This document shows positions 52,795 to 61,534 of a stretch of DNA of 64,000 nt, piece by piece (position 1 is the stretch's first letter; the number at the start of each line of letters is the position of its first letter). The stretch is from Cesiribacter sp. SM1 (GTDB lineage: Bacteria > Bacteroidota > Bacteroidia > Cytophagales > Cyclobacteriaceae): the NCBI RefSeq assembly GCF_020178975.1, contig NZ_JAHXBU010000046.1, forward strand, positions 219,401 to 283,400. Reading direction: 5' to 3'. A program made the position numbers and the translations under genes. Under the pieces are notes generated by a model that worked only from the letters and a program-made list of their open reading frames with translations, did no database searches and had not been told where the DNA came from.

Positions 52795-53415
52795 ATGAAA
52801 AAGATTTTTTTAATGATTTCGCTGGTGAGCCTGCCCTTCCTGGCTTCCGCCCAATTTGGAATAAAAGCGGGTACCAACCTGGGTGTGGCCCAGGTAGAAG
52901 ACCGTGATGTAGACTGGGATAATGACGGTGTTACCTTAGGCTTGCATGCCGGTGCCTTCTTACGCATGAACCTTGGTAAACTGTACCTGCAGCCTGAGGC
53001 ATATTATACTTTTGCAAAGGCACAGCTACGGAATGACGACATAGACGCAGAGCAACTGGCAGTAGATTTTCACCGCCTGGATGTGCCCGTACTGCTGGGC
53101 TACAGAATTACAGACAATTTCAGGATCAATGCCGGACCTTTTGCCTCAGTAAATGTAAGAGCCAATGCATCTGGTGCCGACAGAGACTGGAGCAATGAGG
53201 TGGACGATTATTACAACCGAACCCAGTTTGGCTGGCAGGCAGGCATAGGCTTCGACTTATGGCGCTTTACCCTTGATACCCGCTATGAAACCACCGTTGG
53301 CAATCTCCGGAATTTTGATTTTCAGAATGCCACCTGGGATACCTACCTGCCTGATGAGCAAAAGCAACGGCAGGTGGTGGTTAGCCTGGGCTATAAATTC
53401 GGCAAACTTAGGTAG
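52795..53415 (+). CDS. PorT-like outer-membrane beta-barrel protein
   Basis: 206 residues from the ATG at 52795, which begins the signal peptide MKKIFLMISLVSLPFLASAQ. The mature protein follows the small Bacteroidota barrel pattern: FGIKAGTNLGVAQVE, VTLGLHAGAFLRMNLGKLYL, QPEAYYTFAKAQL, LDVPVLLGYRITDNFRINAG, FGWQAGIGFDLWRFTLDTRY and a final strand VVVSLGYKFGK. Probably an eight-stranded barrel; function not known. It is a single gene between bioF and bioB, on the opposite strand to both. Confidence 0.82.
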   Translation: MKKIFLMISLVSLPFLASAQFGIKAGTNLGVAQVEDRDVDWDNDGVTLGLHAGAFLRMNLGKLYLQPEAYYTFAKAQLRNDDIDAEQLAVDFHRLDVPVLLGYRITDNFRINAGPFASVNVRANASGADRDWSNEVDDYYNRTQFGWQAGIGFDLWRFTLDTRYETTVGNLRNFDFQNATWDTYLPDEQKQRQVVVSLGYKFGKLR

Positions 53416-53485
53416 TCTTTAAGCCTTTAGATTTTGGACAACAGACGATAGACAAAGATTTTCAAGCTGCAGAGGCAGTTTAAAA

Positions 53486-53541
53486 TCTATTGTCTATTGT
53501 CTATTGTCTATTGTCTATTGTCTAGTGTCTATTGTCTAATA
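53486..53541 (+). repeat. Heptanucleotide tandem repeat TCTATTG
   Basis: Five exact consecutive TCTATTG units from 53486 to 53520, then TCTAGTG, one more TCTATTG and a degenerate TCTAATA, eight units in all. It lies between the convergent barrel gene (stop 53415) and bioB (stop 53548). About 40 bp to the left, GATAGACAAAGATTTT is roughly inverted to AAAATCTATTGTC at the repeat start, so the RNA could fold into a long imperfect hairpin. Confidence 0.92.
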
Positions 53542-53547
53542 CTTAAT

Positions 53548-54558
53548 TTAAGCCTGCTGTGCAGTAGGTATCTGCTCAAATTTTACCGGAACCTCACCTT
53601 CTTTAAATGCTGCTCTTGGCTTCAGATTCAGGATCTGGAACATTGCCCCATCAGATACAACATCGGGATTGGGGGTGGTTAGCAGCTTATCGCCTGCAAA
53701 AATTGAATTGGCACCGGCCATAAAGCAGAGGGCCTGCTCCTCCAGCGTCATGCGTACACGACCTGCAGAAAGACGCACCATTGCCTTTGGCATCAGGATA
53801 CGGGCCGTGGCAATCATTCTGATCATATCCCAAACCGGTACTTTTGGCTGGTTTTCAAGTGGTGTACCCTCTACAGGCACCAGTGCATTTACGGGTACAC
53901 TTTCGGGGTGCTCGGGCAGGTTTACCAGGGTGTGCAGCATACCAATGCGGTCTTCTACTGTTTCGCCCATGCCTATGATACCACCACTGCAAACAGAGAT
54001 GCCGCTTTTACGCACATTTTCCAGGGTATTCAGGCGATCGTCGTAGGTGCGGGTGCTGATGATCTCACCATAGTGTTCCACACTGGTATCGAGGTTGTGG
54101 TTGTAGGCATACAAGCCTGCATTCTGCAGCTTTTGAGCCTGCTCTTCGGTAAGCATGCCAAGGGTACAGCAAACCTCCATGCCCAGGCCATTTACGCCTT
54201 TCACCATCTCCAGCACCTTGTCGAAATCGCGGTTATCGCGTACCTCACGCCAGGCGGCGCCCATACAAAAACGGGTACTGCCGGCATCTTTGGCTTCACG
54301 GGCCCTGCCCATTACTTCATCAACCTCCAGCAGCTTGTGAACTTTAACATTGGTGTGGTAGCGGGCTGCCTGGGGGCAGTAGGAGCAATCTTCGGGGCAG
54401 CCACCTGTTTTAATTGAGAGCAGCGTACAAACCTGCACTTCCTGCGGATCGTGGTACTGACGGTGCACTGTAGCCGCCCTGTATACCAGCTCCAGCAGGG
54501 GCTGATGGTAAACTGCTTCTATTTCCTTGCGGGTCCAGGTATTGCGTATATCACTCAT
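53548..54558 (-). CDS. bioB: Biotin synthase
   Basis: 336 residues from the ATG at 54558 ([20 protein letters not shown]). Radical SAM enzyme that inserts sulfur into dethiobiotin. The SAM-cluster cysteines are C54, C58 and C61 in [12 protein letters not shown]; further conserved segments are [34 protein letters not shown] and [20 protein letters not shown]. It is on the same strand as bioFDA but separated from it by an oppositely oriented barrel gene and the heptamer repeat, so it needs its own promoter. Confidence 0.97.
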   Translation of the reverse strand: MSDIRNTWTRKEIEAVYHQPLLELVYRAATVHRQYHDPQEVQVCTLLSIKTGGCPEDCSYCPQAARYHTNVKVHKLLEVDEVMGRAREAKDAGSTRFCMGAAWREVRDNRDFDKVLEMVKGVNGLGMEVCCTLGMLTEEQAQKLQNAGLYAYNHNLDTSVEHYGEIISTRTYDDRLNTLENVRKSGISVCSGGIIGMGETVEDRIGMLHTLVNLPEHPESVPVNALVPVEGTPLENQPKVPVWDMIRMIATARILMPKAMVRLSAGRVRMTLEEQALCFMAGANSIFAGDKLLTTPNPDVVSDGAMFQILNLKPRAAFKEGEVPVKFEQIPTAQQA

Positions 54559-54632
54559 AGTAGATTCTGGGTTAAAGAAACCTGAAATAAGTGATAACGT
54601 GCCCAAATTGCAAATTGTAAAGAGCAGAAAAA

Positions 54633-54657
54633 AGCCCTGGCAGCTAATACCAGGGCT
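54633..54657 (-). terminator. Terminator of sppA
   Basis: 8-bp stem AGCCCTGG / CCAGGGCT with a 9-nt loop, followed on the minus strand by six T residues. It lies 15 bp past the sppA stop and upstream of bioB. Confidence 0.9.
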
Positions 54658-54672
54658 CTCATCGTTTTATGT

Positions 54673-56439
54673 TTATTCAATTATTAACTCGTATGGGAGG
54701 CGTGCCTGTACGCCCTCAAATCGCTGAAGCCTCTGAAACTGCTTTACATAAGGATAAAATACACCAAATTCTCTTTGCAGGGCTTTGGTTGCCATATCTT
54801 CTTCCAGGCCACCAAACAGCTCTTCAATAAAGCTTTTCTTTTCCGGGTAATACCTTAACCTGTAGTCGCCTTCTTCCAGCCCGGCTTTGGCCACCGCAAT
54901 GTTTATTGCTTCATCCAGGCCACCCAATACATCTACCAGGCCACGATCTTTTGCTTCAAGACCAGACCACACACGTCCGGAGGCCACCTCTCTTAGTTGT
55001 TCTACAGACATATTTCTGCCTTCGGCAGCTTTGCGGGTAAATTCTTCATACCCCTCTTCTACAGATTGCTGAATAATGCTTCTTTCATAAGCAGACAAGG
55101 GCTTGGTGACCCTGTACAGGTTGGAAAGCTCACCAGTTTGTACCACATCGGTAGTAATGCCTAGCTTTTCGGTCATAAATTCCTGTGCATTGAACAATAC
55201 ACCGAATATACCGATGGATCCGGTAATGGTGTTTGGCTGTGCCACAATGGTATCGCAGCCCATGGCCATGTAGTAGCCACCTGAGGCAGCCATATCAGAC
55301 ATGGAGGCAATGATTGGCTTGGTTTGGCTGGTGAGTACAATTTCGCGCCAGATCACATCAGAAGCCAGGGCACTGCCACCCGGCGAATTAATGCGCAACA
55401 CAACTGCTTTAACCCTGTCGTTCAGGCGGGCATCCCGTATTAGCTTGGCAAATTTATCTGATCCGATGCTCTCCCTGTCGCCACTGCCACTAACTATATC
55501 GCCTGCAGCTACAATTACAGCAACCCTGTTGCTACCACTGCCCAAAGCATTAAATGACTTGCGGTACTTGCTGTAGGAGATGGTGTTGATCTTTTCTGTT
55601 TCATCTTCAATGCCCAGCATGTTCCTGATTTCTGAATGGATCTGATCCAGGTAACCCAGCTCATCCACGATCTTATATTTGAGCGCATCATCGGCCCTGC
55701 GAACCAGCATTTCGTCGGAGATACGCTCAAGCTCATTTACCTCAATGCCTCTGCTCTGCCCCACTTCCTGCAGAAATGTCAGGTAAATGTTGTTCAGAAA
55801 AGAATTGGTTTGCTCACGGCTGGCCTCACTCATTTCTGTGCGCATGAGCGGCTCCACGGCAGATTTAAACTCTCCAACCCTGAAGATCTGTGGCTCGATG
55901 CCTACTTTATCGAGGGTACCCTTTACAAACACCTGTTCAGAAACCAGGCCGTTCAGCTCAAGATTACCGGCAGGGTTCAGGTAAATCTTGCTGGCAGCTG
56001 ATGCCAGGTAATAGTCCTTCTCGGTGTACTGCTCATTGTAGGCAATCACCCATTTTCCACTCTCCCTGAAACGCAGCAGTTCGTCGCGGATTTCTTTAAG
56101 GGAAGCATAACCAGAGGTAACATACTGGGGTTGCAATAAGATACCTTTGATGTTGTCATCATCTTTAGCGTGCTTAATGGATTCAATTACCTCGATCAGG
56201 CCTATATTACCTGCACTTATGCCCGGAATTGCATCCAGGGCCGACATATCATCTTCATTTGCGCGCTCAACGATTGGCTTATCGAGCTTAAGGTGCAAAA
56301 CGGTATTTTCTTTTACCTCAACTTCCTGATCATGGGAGGCAATTGCTCCGATGATGCCTCCTCCAATTACTAGCAATAAAACAGAAAACAAAATAAGGCC
56401 TACTATTGTAGCAGCAATTGCCTTAAGAAACTGTAGCAT
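54673..56439 (-). CDS. sppA: Signal peptide peptidase SppA, 67K type
   Basis: 588 residues, the long two-domain form. One N-terminal membrane helix (~5-30), then two S49 domains. The catalytic dyad is Lys192 in RVGEFKSAVEPL of the first domain and Ser386 in SDMAASGGYYMAMG of the second, as in E. coli SppA; both are present. LRINSPGGSALASDVIW and VAQPNTITGSIGIFGV are further signatures. It degrades cleaved signal peptides in the inner membrane. Divergent from folK. Confidence 0.95.
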   Translation of the reverse strand: MLQFLKAIAATIVGLILFSVLLLVIGGGIIGAIASHDQEVEVKENTVLHLKLDKPIVERANEDDMSALDAIPGISAGNIGLIEVIESIKHAKDDDNIKGILLQPQYVTSGYASLKEIRDELLRFRESGKWVIAYNEQYTEKDYYLASAASKIYLNPAGNLELNGLVSEQVFVKGTLDKVGIEPQIFRVGEFKSAVEPLMRTEMSEASREQTNSFLNNIYLTFLQEVGQSRGIEVNELERISDEMLVRRADDALKYKIVDELGYLDQIHSEIRNMLGIEDETEKINTISYSKYRKSFNALGSGSNRVAVIVAAGDIVSGSGDRESIGSDKFAKLIRDARLNDRVKAVVLRINSPGGSALASDVIWREIVLTSQTKPIIASMSDMAASGGYYMAMGCDTIVAQPNTITGSIGIFGVLFNAQEFMTEKLGITTDVVQTGELSNLYRVTKPLSAYERSIIQQSVEEGYEEFTRKAAEGRNMSVEQLREVASGRVWSGLEAKDRGLVDVLGGLDEAINIAVAKAGLEEGDYRLRYYPEKKSFIEELFGGLEEDMATKALQREFGVFYPYVKQFQRLQRFEGVQARLPYELIIE

Positions 56440-56505
56440 ATATTTTAAGATGTTTAAACTCCAGAATGCAAAATAGAAAATAAGATCTCAATTTAAAACC
56501 TAATC

Positions 56506-56991
56506 ATGATGAACGGCATTTATCTTCTTTCAGGCAGCAATTTAGGCAACAGAATGGCATGGCTGGAGCAGGCTTTAACAGCAATAGAAAAAAGGGTTGG
56601 AAAGATCAAAGCGCAGAGCAGCCTCTACGAAACTGCTGCATGGGGTAAAGAAGACCAGCCCAGCTTTCTGAACCAGGTGGTAGAAGTAAGTACAGAATTA
56701 ACACCTTTGGAACTTATTTCCACACTACTTTCCATAGAAAAAGAACTGGAGCGGACTCGGGAAGAAGCATGGGCTCCCCGCACCCTGGACCTTGACATTC
56801 TGTACTATGGAAACCATGTTGTTTCTACGCCAGGGCTTACCCTTCCCCACCCCCGCCTTCATCTCAGGCGTTTTACCTTAGTTCCGCTTTGCGAAATAGC
56901 ACCCCTTTTTGTACACCCTGTACTTAAAAAAAATAACCTGCAGCTACTCGCGGAATGCCCCGACCAGCTGCAGGTAAATCTTTTGGAATGA
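56506..56991 (+). CDS. folK: 6-hydroxymethyl-7,8-dihydropterin pyrophosphokinase
   Basis: 161 residues, typical HPPK. Transfers pyrophosphate from ATP in folate synthesis. Signatures: GIYLLSGSNLGNRMAWLEQA, SSLYETAAWGKEDQPSFLNQ, the ATP loop RTREEAWAPRTLDLDILYYG (with the conserved RxxxxxPRxxDLDI), and LPHPRLHLRRFTLVPLCEIA. Start ATG at 56506 or 56509. It converges on fabD with 9 bp between the stops. Confidence 0.96.
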   Translation: MMNGIYLLSGSNLGNRMAWLEQALTAIEKRVGKIKAQSSLYETAAWGKEDQPSFLNQVVEVSTELTPLELISTLLSIEKELERTREEAWAPRTLDLDILYYGNHVVSTPGLTLPHPRLHLRRFTLVPLCEIAPLFVHPVLKKNNLQLLAECPDQLQVNLLE

Positions 56992-57000
56992 AAGGGCCTA

Positions 57001-57885
57001 TCAAACAGCTTCCGCGCTGCTTACTATGGCTTCGGAATGGATCTTCTTCACCAATCCCTGCAGTACTTTGCCGGGGCCACATTCTATGAATTCGGTAGCA
57101 CCATCGGCTACCATATTTTGTACCGACTGAGTCCAGCGTACGGGAGCTGTTAGCTGCATCATCAGGTTCTGCTTGATAGTTGCGGTATCTGTAGCCGGGC
57201 GGGCATCAACATTCTGGTATACCGGGCAAACAGGCTGGTTGAAGATAGTCTTCAAGATAGCATCCTCCAGCTCTTCGCGCGCAGGCTCCATCAGGGGTGA
57301 GTGAAATGCACCTCTCACCTGCAGCGGCATTACGCGCTTGGCTCCTTTTTCTTTCAGCAGCTCTCCTGCCCTGGCAACTCCTGCCTGCGATCCGGAAATT
57401 ACCAGCTGGCCGGGACAGTTATAGTTGGCAGCCACTACAACCTCTCCTTCCACAGCGGCACAGGCTTCTTCCACTGCTTTATCATCCAGTCCTAATACGG
57501 CAGCCATACCAGAGTCTTGTGCTTCGCAGGCTGCCTGCATGGCCATGGCTCTTTTATATACCAGCATGAGCCCATCCTCAAAAGTCATGGCGCCGGCAGC
57601 TACCAGGGCAGAAAATTCGCCCAGTGAGTGCCCGGCAACCATATCAGGCTTAAAATTATTCAGGAGCCTTGCCAGTATAACAGAATGTATAAATATTGCC
57701 GGCTGTGTTACGCGTGTCTGCTTCAGGTCGTCGGGTGTGCCATTGAACATTATATCTGAAATATTGAATTCCAGGATGCTGTTCGCCTGCTCAAATAACC
57801 TGCGTGCCTTATCGGATGCATCGTAAAGGTCTTTGCCCATGCCCGTAAACTGGGCACCCTGACCTGGGAAAATATAGGCCTTCAT
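57001..57885 (-). CDS. fabD: Malonyl-CoA:ACP transacylase
   Basis: 294 residues. Loads malonate on acyl carrier protein for fatty acid synthesis. Signatures: YIFPGQGAQFTGMGKDLYD at the N-terminus, TQPAIFIHSV, the nucleophile Ser87 in VAGHSLGEFSALVAAG, the catalytic His195 in GAFHSPLMEPA and the Gln/Asn pocket residues NCPGQLVISG. The end (FIECGPGKVLQGLVKKI) is typical. No other fab gene is adjacent. Confidence 0.96.
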   Translation of the reverse strand: MKAYIFPGQGAQFTGMGKDLYDASDKARRLFEQANSILEFNISDIMFNGTPDDLKQTRVTQPAIFIHSVILARLLNNFKPDMVAGHSLGEFSALVAAGAMTFEDGLMLVYKRAMAMQAACEAQDSGMAAVLGLDDKAVEEACAAVEGEVVVAANYNCPGQLVISGSQAGVARAGELLKEKGAKRVMPLQVRGAFHSPLMEPAREELEDAILKTIFNQPVCPVYQNVDARPATDTATIKQNLMMQLTAPVRWTQSVQNMVADGATEFIECGPGKVLQGLVKKIHSEAIVSSAEAV

Positions 57886-57936
57886 TTAAGTTGAATTTTA
57901 GTTGGAGCCCGAAGGTCGCACTATTTGCCTAAAATA

Positions 57937-58377
57937 TCAACCAAGAAAGCGGGCGCGTTCATTGGGCGTGGGCAGTCTGCAGGTTTCTTTCTGCCCGAAA
58001 AAGCGGTAGCGGTTAGTGGCAATAAATGAATAAACAGCATTGCGGAGGGGTGCCGGCACGCCCTTAAATATCCGCAACAGCGACCAGCCACCCGGTAAAT
58101 CGGCAGCTATTTCCAGTGCGGCCGTGCTTTTCTGGTAAAGCTTGCCCCCCTTTAACAGCACCATGCTTTCATAGCTGTCTTTAGGCAATCCGTAAAAGTC
58201 CAGCAGCTCCTGCCCCGCCTCAGACTGCAGGGAAGCAAACATAAATTTATGCTTTGTATCACGACGGATGATAAAATCTACCGCCCCGTTACAAAGATTA
58301 CAGACGCCATCGAATAAGACTACTGATTTACCATTGAGCCGTTGCAAAACAGCGGGTTGTGTATTTTCTGACTTCAT
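57937..58377 (-). CDS. DCC-family thiol-disulfide oxidoreductase (DUF393)
   Basis: 146 residues with the defining FDGVCNLCNGAVDFIIRRD (CxxC-like Cys-x-x-Cys in a DxxC start). A following ASLQSEAGQELLDFYGLPKD and the C-terminal YRFFGQKETCRLPTPNERAR are usual for the family. The start lies 1 bp after the stop of the large T9SS type B protein, hence the two are very likely co-transcribed. Enzymatic substrates of DCC proteins are not known. A role in redox handling for the Cys-containing surface protein is speculative. Confidence 0.9.
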   Translation of the reverse strand: MKSENTQPAVLQRLNGKSVVLFDGVCNLCNGAVDFIIRRDTKHKFMFASLQSEAGQELLDFYGLPKDSYESMVLLKGGKLYQKSTAALEIAADLPGGWSLLRIFKGVPAPLRNAVYSFIATNRYRFFGQKETCRLPTPNERARFLG

Positions 58378-58378
58378 T

Positions 58379-61225
58379 TTAGCTTCCGGTGTCCAGGAGC
58401 TGTACCCAGCCTTTCATTTTCTGATGCCGTTTTTCAGGATCCAGCACCCGGTAAGTTACCTCTACCACATAGTAGTAGGTGCCATTGCTCAGCATCTCAC
58501 CATTGTTGCCCCTGCCCTTCCAGCGAATATAAATGTCAGGTTCAACTTTTACATCTGAGGTGTAAAAATAAACTTCTTTTCCCCATCTGTTGTAGACGGT
58601 GAACTTAACTGATTCTACAAAGCGGGCGCAGTGGTCTGGTGGCGGAGCCGGCAGCTGGTTTGGCAGCGCCGGGCGCAGCTCTTCATTGAGGCCATCATTG
58701 TTCCTGGTGAGCACGTTGGGCAGCCAGTAGTTGGGGCAGTTATCGCGCATCACCACATTGCTGGAGTCGCTTAAGTTGCCGCTGGTATCTACTGCCCTGA
58801 TGTAGTAGAAGCCTGCCATGTTATCTTCCATGCTATGCTCAAACCTGTTGCTGGTAGAGGTGCCTATCACCTCAAAGTCTGTGCCATCGTAAGAGTAGTA
58901 CACCTGCCAGTAGGCCAGATCATTGCCACAGACTGCATCTGTATTTGCATTCCACTCCAGCACATTGGTAAAGACATTCTCCCCGCAGGCTGTATTCTGT
59001 ATCACCTCCTCACAGCTGCTAAGGTTGCTAAGCTCAAACTCCAGCGGCGGGCATGGCGGCACCTCATCCTTGAGGTAGGAGCACACCCGCTGTGAGTTGT
59101 TCAACAGCGGCTCGGGCACCTGCGGATTGCTGTAGCTGCCAGAGGTAACCACCAGGTAGCAATACTCCACATCCTCCAGCAATGGTCCTGTGCCTGCATC
59201 GGCCCCTGTATCGGTATAGCTAAACCTGATGGTGGTATTGGCCCCGCCTCCCCTCACTACGTCTACCTGTGCAATGAGCACCATGCGGTCAGGATCAGCT
59301 GGATCTACATGGTTGCGGTAAATATCGTGCAGCGGGTAATCCTCCACAGCATTGGACCACGGCACCTGCGCCTGCCACTGTATGGTGATGTTATCCACCC
59401 CCGGCACTGGCTCCAGCCTTACAGTCGAAGCTGTAGAGGAGCTGTCTACTTCTGTTCCCGAGGCATCCCGAAGCATCACATAGTAGTTATACACCTGGTC
59501 CCTGGTGTTCAGCTCCTGGGCCTGATCAATGAAGACTGTATCAGAAAGATTTGCTCCTATCAGGGTGTAGGGGCCGCCTGTAAAGCCTTCTGACCTGTAG
59601 AGGTCGTAACTGTAGGGCGGCTGCACCTCTGCTGCGTCTATGTCAGGACCAGGCATCCAGCGCACCAGGATCTCTCCTGCAGTCTCGGCTGTTTCTTCGA
59701 TGCTCACGTTGGTGATCAGAGGAATCTTGGCAGGCAGGGTAATGCACATCTCCTCGGAGCGTAGGCTCTCCCCGCCGTTTGGCTCCGGCAGCACTGCCAC
59801 AAAGCGGTAGCAGTAGGTGGCGCCCGGCTTGAGCCCATCTCCGCCACCATCATCTACAAACGGAAAGCGGTTGAAGGCCCGCACATCCACAAGCTCATAG
59901 CCATAGCCGGGAGGCATGCCCGTGATGCAGGTATCCAAGGGTACATTGGCACTGCCCTCGCGGCGCCACACCTGGATGAACTGCGCCTGGCTGCAGGCAT
60001 AGGAGTTCCTGTCGAAGTTTACCTCCACGGCTCTGCTGCCAACAGGCTCCAGGCTCTCCACCTGCGGGGCCGGAGCCACTACCCTGATGTTCCAGGTCTT
60101 GATGTCGGTCAGGCTCACGCCGCCCCCTCTTAGGTCTCTGGCCCGGAACACCACCTGGTATGGCTGGTCGCGCACATCGATGCACTCGGTCTGCCAGGTA
60201 AAGGTAGATTGTGCCGGGGTGGTTAAGTTAGTACCTCCGGGGAAGGTGGCTCCAAGATCAAACACACCACCATAAGCAAACACATCTACATTATCTCCGT
60301 CAGGATCTGTTACCCTGATGATCTCCTCTATCCGCTCTCCTGCCACAACACAAATGTCTTCGGGAATCTCCAGCACAGGGGGATTATTGTCAGTGTCCTC
60401 AACAATGATCTGCATGTCCCTGGTTACATAGCCAAGAGAATAGTACCTGCCCTGGATCTTACGCCACTCCTCCACCACAAAGGCTACGTTGTATTCACCC
60501 CTGGTTCCGGGGGTGTTCCACACAAGATCTCCCGTAAATTCATCCAGGGTAAGAAAAGGCTCACCACCTGTGAGGCTGGTGCCATTCCTGGGATCGCCCT
60601 CTGGAAAGGTGTTGGGGGGAAAGCGGTAATTCGCCACCGGAACATTGTTATCCTGCTGGCAAATCACTAAACGATAGGAAAGGCTGTCGCCATCTATATC
60701 GTAAGCTCCGGGGTTGTGCAGGTAAACCTTGCCTACCGCCGCCTTATCCACCGGCGGTACCCGCAGCTGTGGTGTGTTGTTCACCCCAATGAAGGGATCT
60801 ATCACAATTACGGTCTCTATATAAAATGGCATCTGATCAGAAACATTCATGTTGAGTATCCCCGGATTTCGATAGACTTCCTGAAAAGACAAAACATAGG
60901 TTCTTGCGGAGGGGAAGGTGTGCCTGACTTTAAATTCATACATCCAGGTATCTTCTGTGATCCGCGTACGTGGAATTTTGCTGCCATCGTTCCCAATTAC
61001 CAGGGAGGTGCCATCGCCAAAACTGAGTGTTCCCGTTCCCCCAAACAGTATATTGGAATTTGTATCTGTGTATCCCTTCAGGGTAATCTCGTAGGTGAAA
61101 CTCTGCGGATCAATGCGCCGGGCCGTAATCTCACCAGCCCTGATATGGGTAGCCATGGCATACTCAGACAATAACAGGCTGAATATTACAATGAGAAGAG
61201 CGCGAAGTTTGAAAAAGCTATTCAT
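58379..61225 (-). CDS. Large cell-surface protein with T9SS type B sorting domain, copy 1
   Basis: 948 residues. Signal peptide (LLIVIFSLLLSEYAMA) to ~25, then a long beta-rich region with Ig/cadherin-like and fibronectin III-like modules (VTDPDGDNVDVFAYGGVFDL, EILVRWMPGPDIDAAEVQ, YNYYVMLRDASGTEVDSSS), about 15 cysteines, and a C-terminal gliding motility-associated domain: PNVLTRNNDGLNEELRP, VYNRWGKEVY, YIRWKGRGNNGEMLSNGTYY and GWVQLL. T9SS type B domains direct export to the cell surface. It resembles other Cytophagales adhesin-like proteins but has no assigned function. Nearly identical to the next ORF to the right. Confidence 0.9.
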   Translation of the reverse strand: MNSFFKLRALLIVIFSLLLSEYAMATHIRAGEITARRIDPQSFTYEITLKGYTDTNSNILFGGTGTLSFGDGTSLVIGNDGSKIPRTRITEDTWMYEFKVRHTFPSARTYVLSFQEVYRNPGILNMNVSDQMPFYIETVIVIDPFIGVNNTPQLRVPPVDKAAVGKVYLHNPGAYDIDGDSLSYRLVICQQDNNVPVANYRFPPNTFPEGDPRNGTSLTGGEPFLTLDEFTGDLVWNTPGTRGEYNVAFVVEEWRKIQGRYYSLGYVTRDMQIIVEDTDNNPPVLEIPEDICVVAGERIEEIIRVTDPDGDNVDVFAYGGVFDLGATFPGGTNLTTPAQSTFTWQTECIDVRDQPYQVVFRARDLRGGGVSLTDIKTWNIRVVAPAPQVESLEPVGSRAVEVNFDRNSYACSQAQFIQVWRREGSANVPLDTCITGMPPGYGYELVDVRAFNRFPFVDDGGGDGLKPGATYCYRFVAVLPEPNGGESLRSEEMCITLPAKIPLITNVSIEETAETAGEILVRWMPGPDIDAAEVQPPYSYDLYRSEGFTGGPYTLIGANLSDTVFIDQAQELNTRDQVYNYYVMLRDASGTEVDSSSTASTVRLEPVPGVDNITIQWQAQVPWSNAVEDYPLHDIYRNHVDPADPDRMVLIAQVDVVRGGGANTTIRFSYTDTGADAGTGPLLEDVEYCYLVVTSGSYSNPQVPEPLLNNSQRVCSYLKDEVPPCPPLEFELSNLSSCEEVIQNTACGENVFTNVLEWNANTDAVCGNDLAYWQVYYSYDGTDFEVIGTSTSNRFEHSMEDNMAGFYYIRAVDTSGNLSDSSNVVMRDNCPNYWLPNVLTRNNDGLNEELRPALPNQLPAPPPDHCARFVESVKFTVYNRWGKEVYFYTSDVKVEPDIYIRWKGRGNNGEMLSNGTYYYVVEVTYRVLDPEKRHQKMKGWVQLLDTGS
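58393..60832. repeat. Direct repeat of 2440 bp, copy A (partner 61561-64000)
   Basis: Every base here matches its partner at a fixed offset of +3168 except for one block, 58484-58568, with about 20 substitutions. I compared the coding products fully and the nucleotides by reading selected lines; no indel is seen. The right end of homology is at the window edge, so the full duplicated length is unknown. At the left, homology starts within the last codons of the gene. Confidence 0.9.
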
Positions 61226-61534
61226 GCTCGGACTAAAAAAATCTCCTGATCATATAACCTACCGTGCAGGCAGTATGTTGCGCGGCAGCAGTATGTTTCT
61301 TTTAATATAACAAATAATATTCAGCATAAATAAAAGGCAGCATTCTTTTCCTGCTGAACTTGTGGCATTTACCTCCTGCAGCACAAAATTCTTATTTACT
61401 GGAACACTAAAAAAAAAGCAGCCCCGGGATTCGGGGCTGCTGTAAATCTATCCTTAGCTGCTTACGCTCTCACCACATAATGGCTACTAACCAATACATG
61501 ATGCTTTCAGAAAGCAGAGGCAGGTTTAAGGAAT
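61226..61534. other. Intergenic region between the two tandem copies (309 bp)
   Basis: Contains the terminator of copy 2 (61418-61440) on the minus strand and, to its left, an AT-rich stretch that should hold the promoter of copy 1. No exact TAnnTTTG is seen, only TTATTTG-like variants. No RNA gene or small ORF is evident. Confidence 0.6.
61418..61440 (-). terminator. Terminator of copy 2
   Basis: Perfect 8-bp stem GCAGCCCC / GGGGCTGC with a 7-nt loop, followed on the minus strand by nine or more T residues. 94 bp past the copy 2 stop. Confidence 0.92.

Noticed and set aside
53486..53541. Possible CRISPR-like array
   Set aside because: The unit is only 7 bp, with no spacers, and no cas gene is nearby. 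It is a simple tandem repeat.
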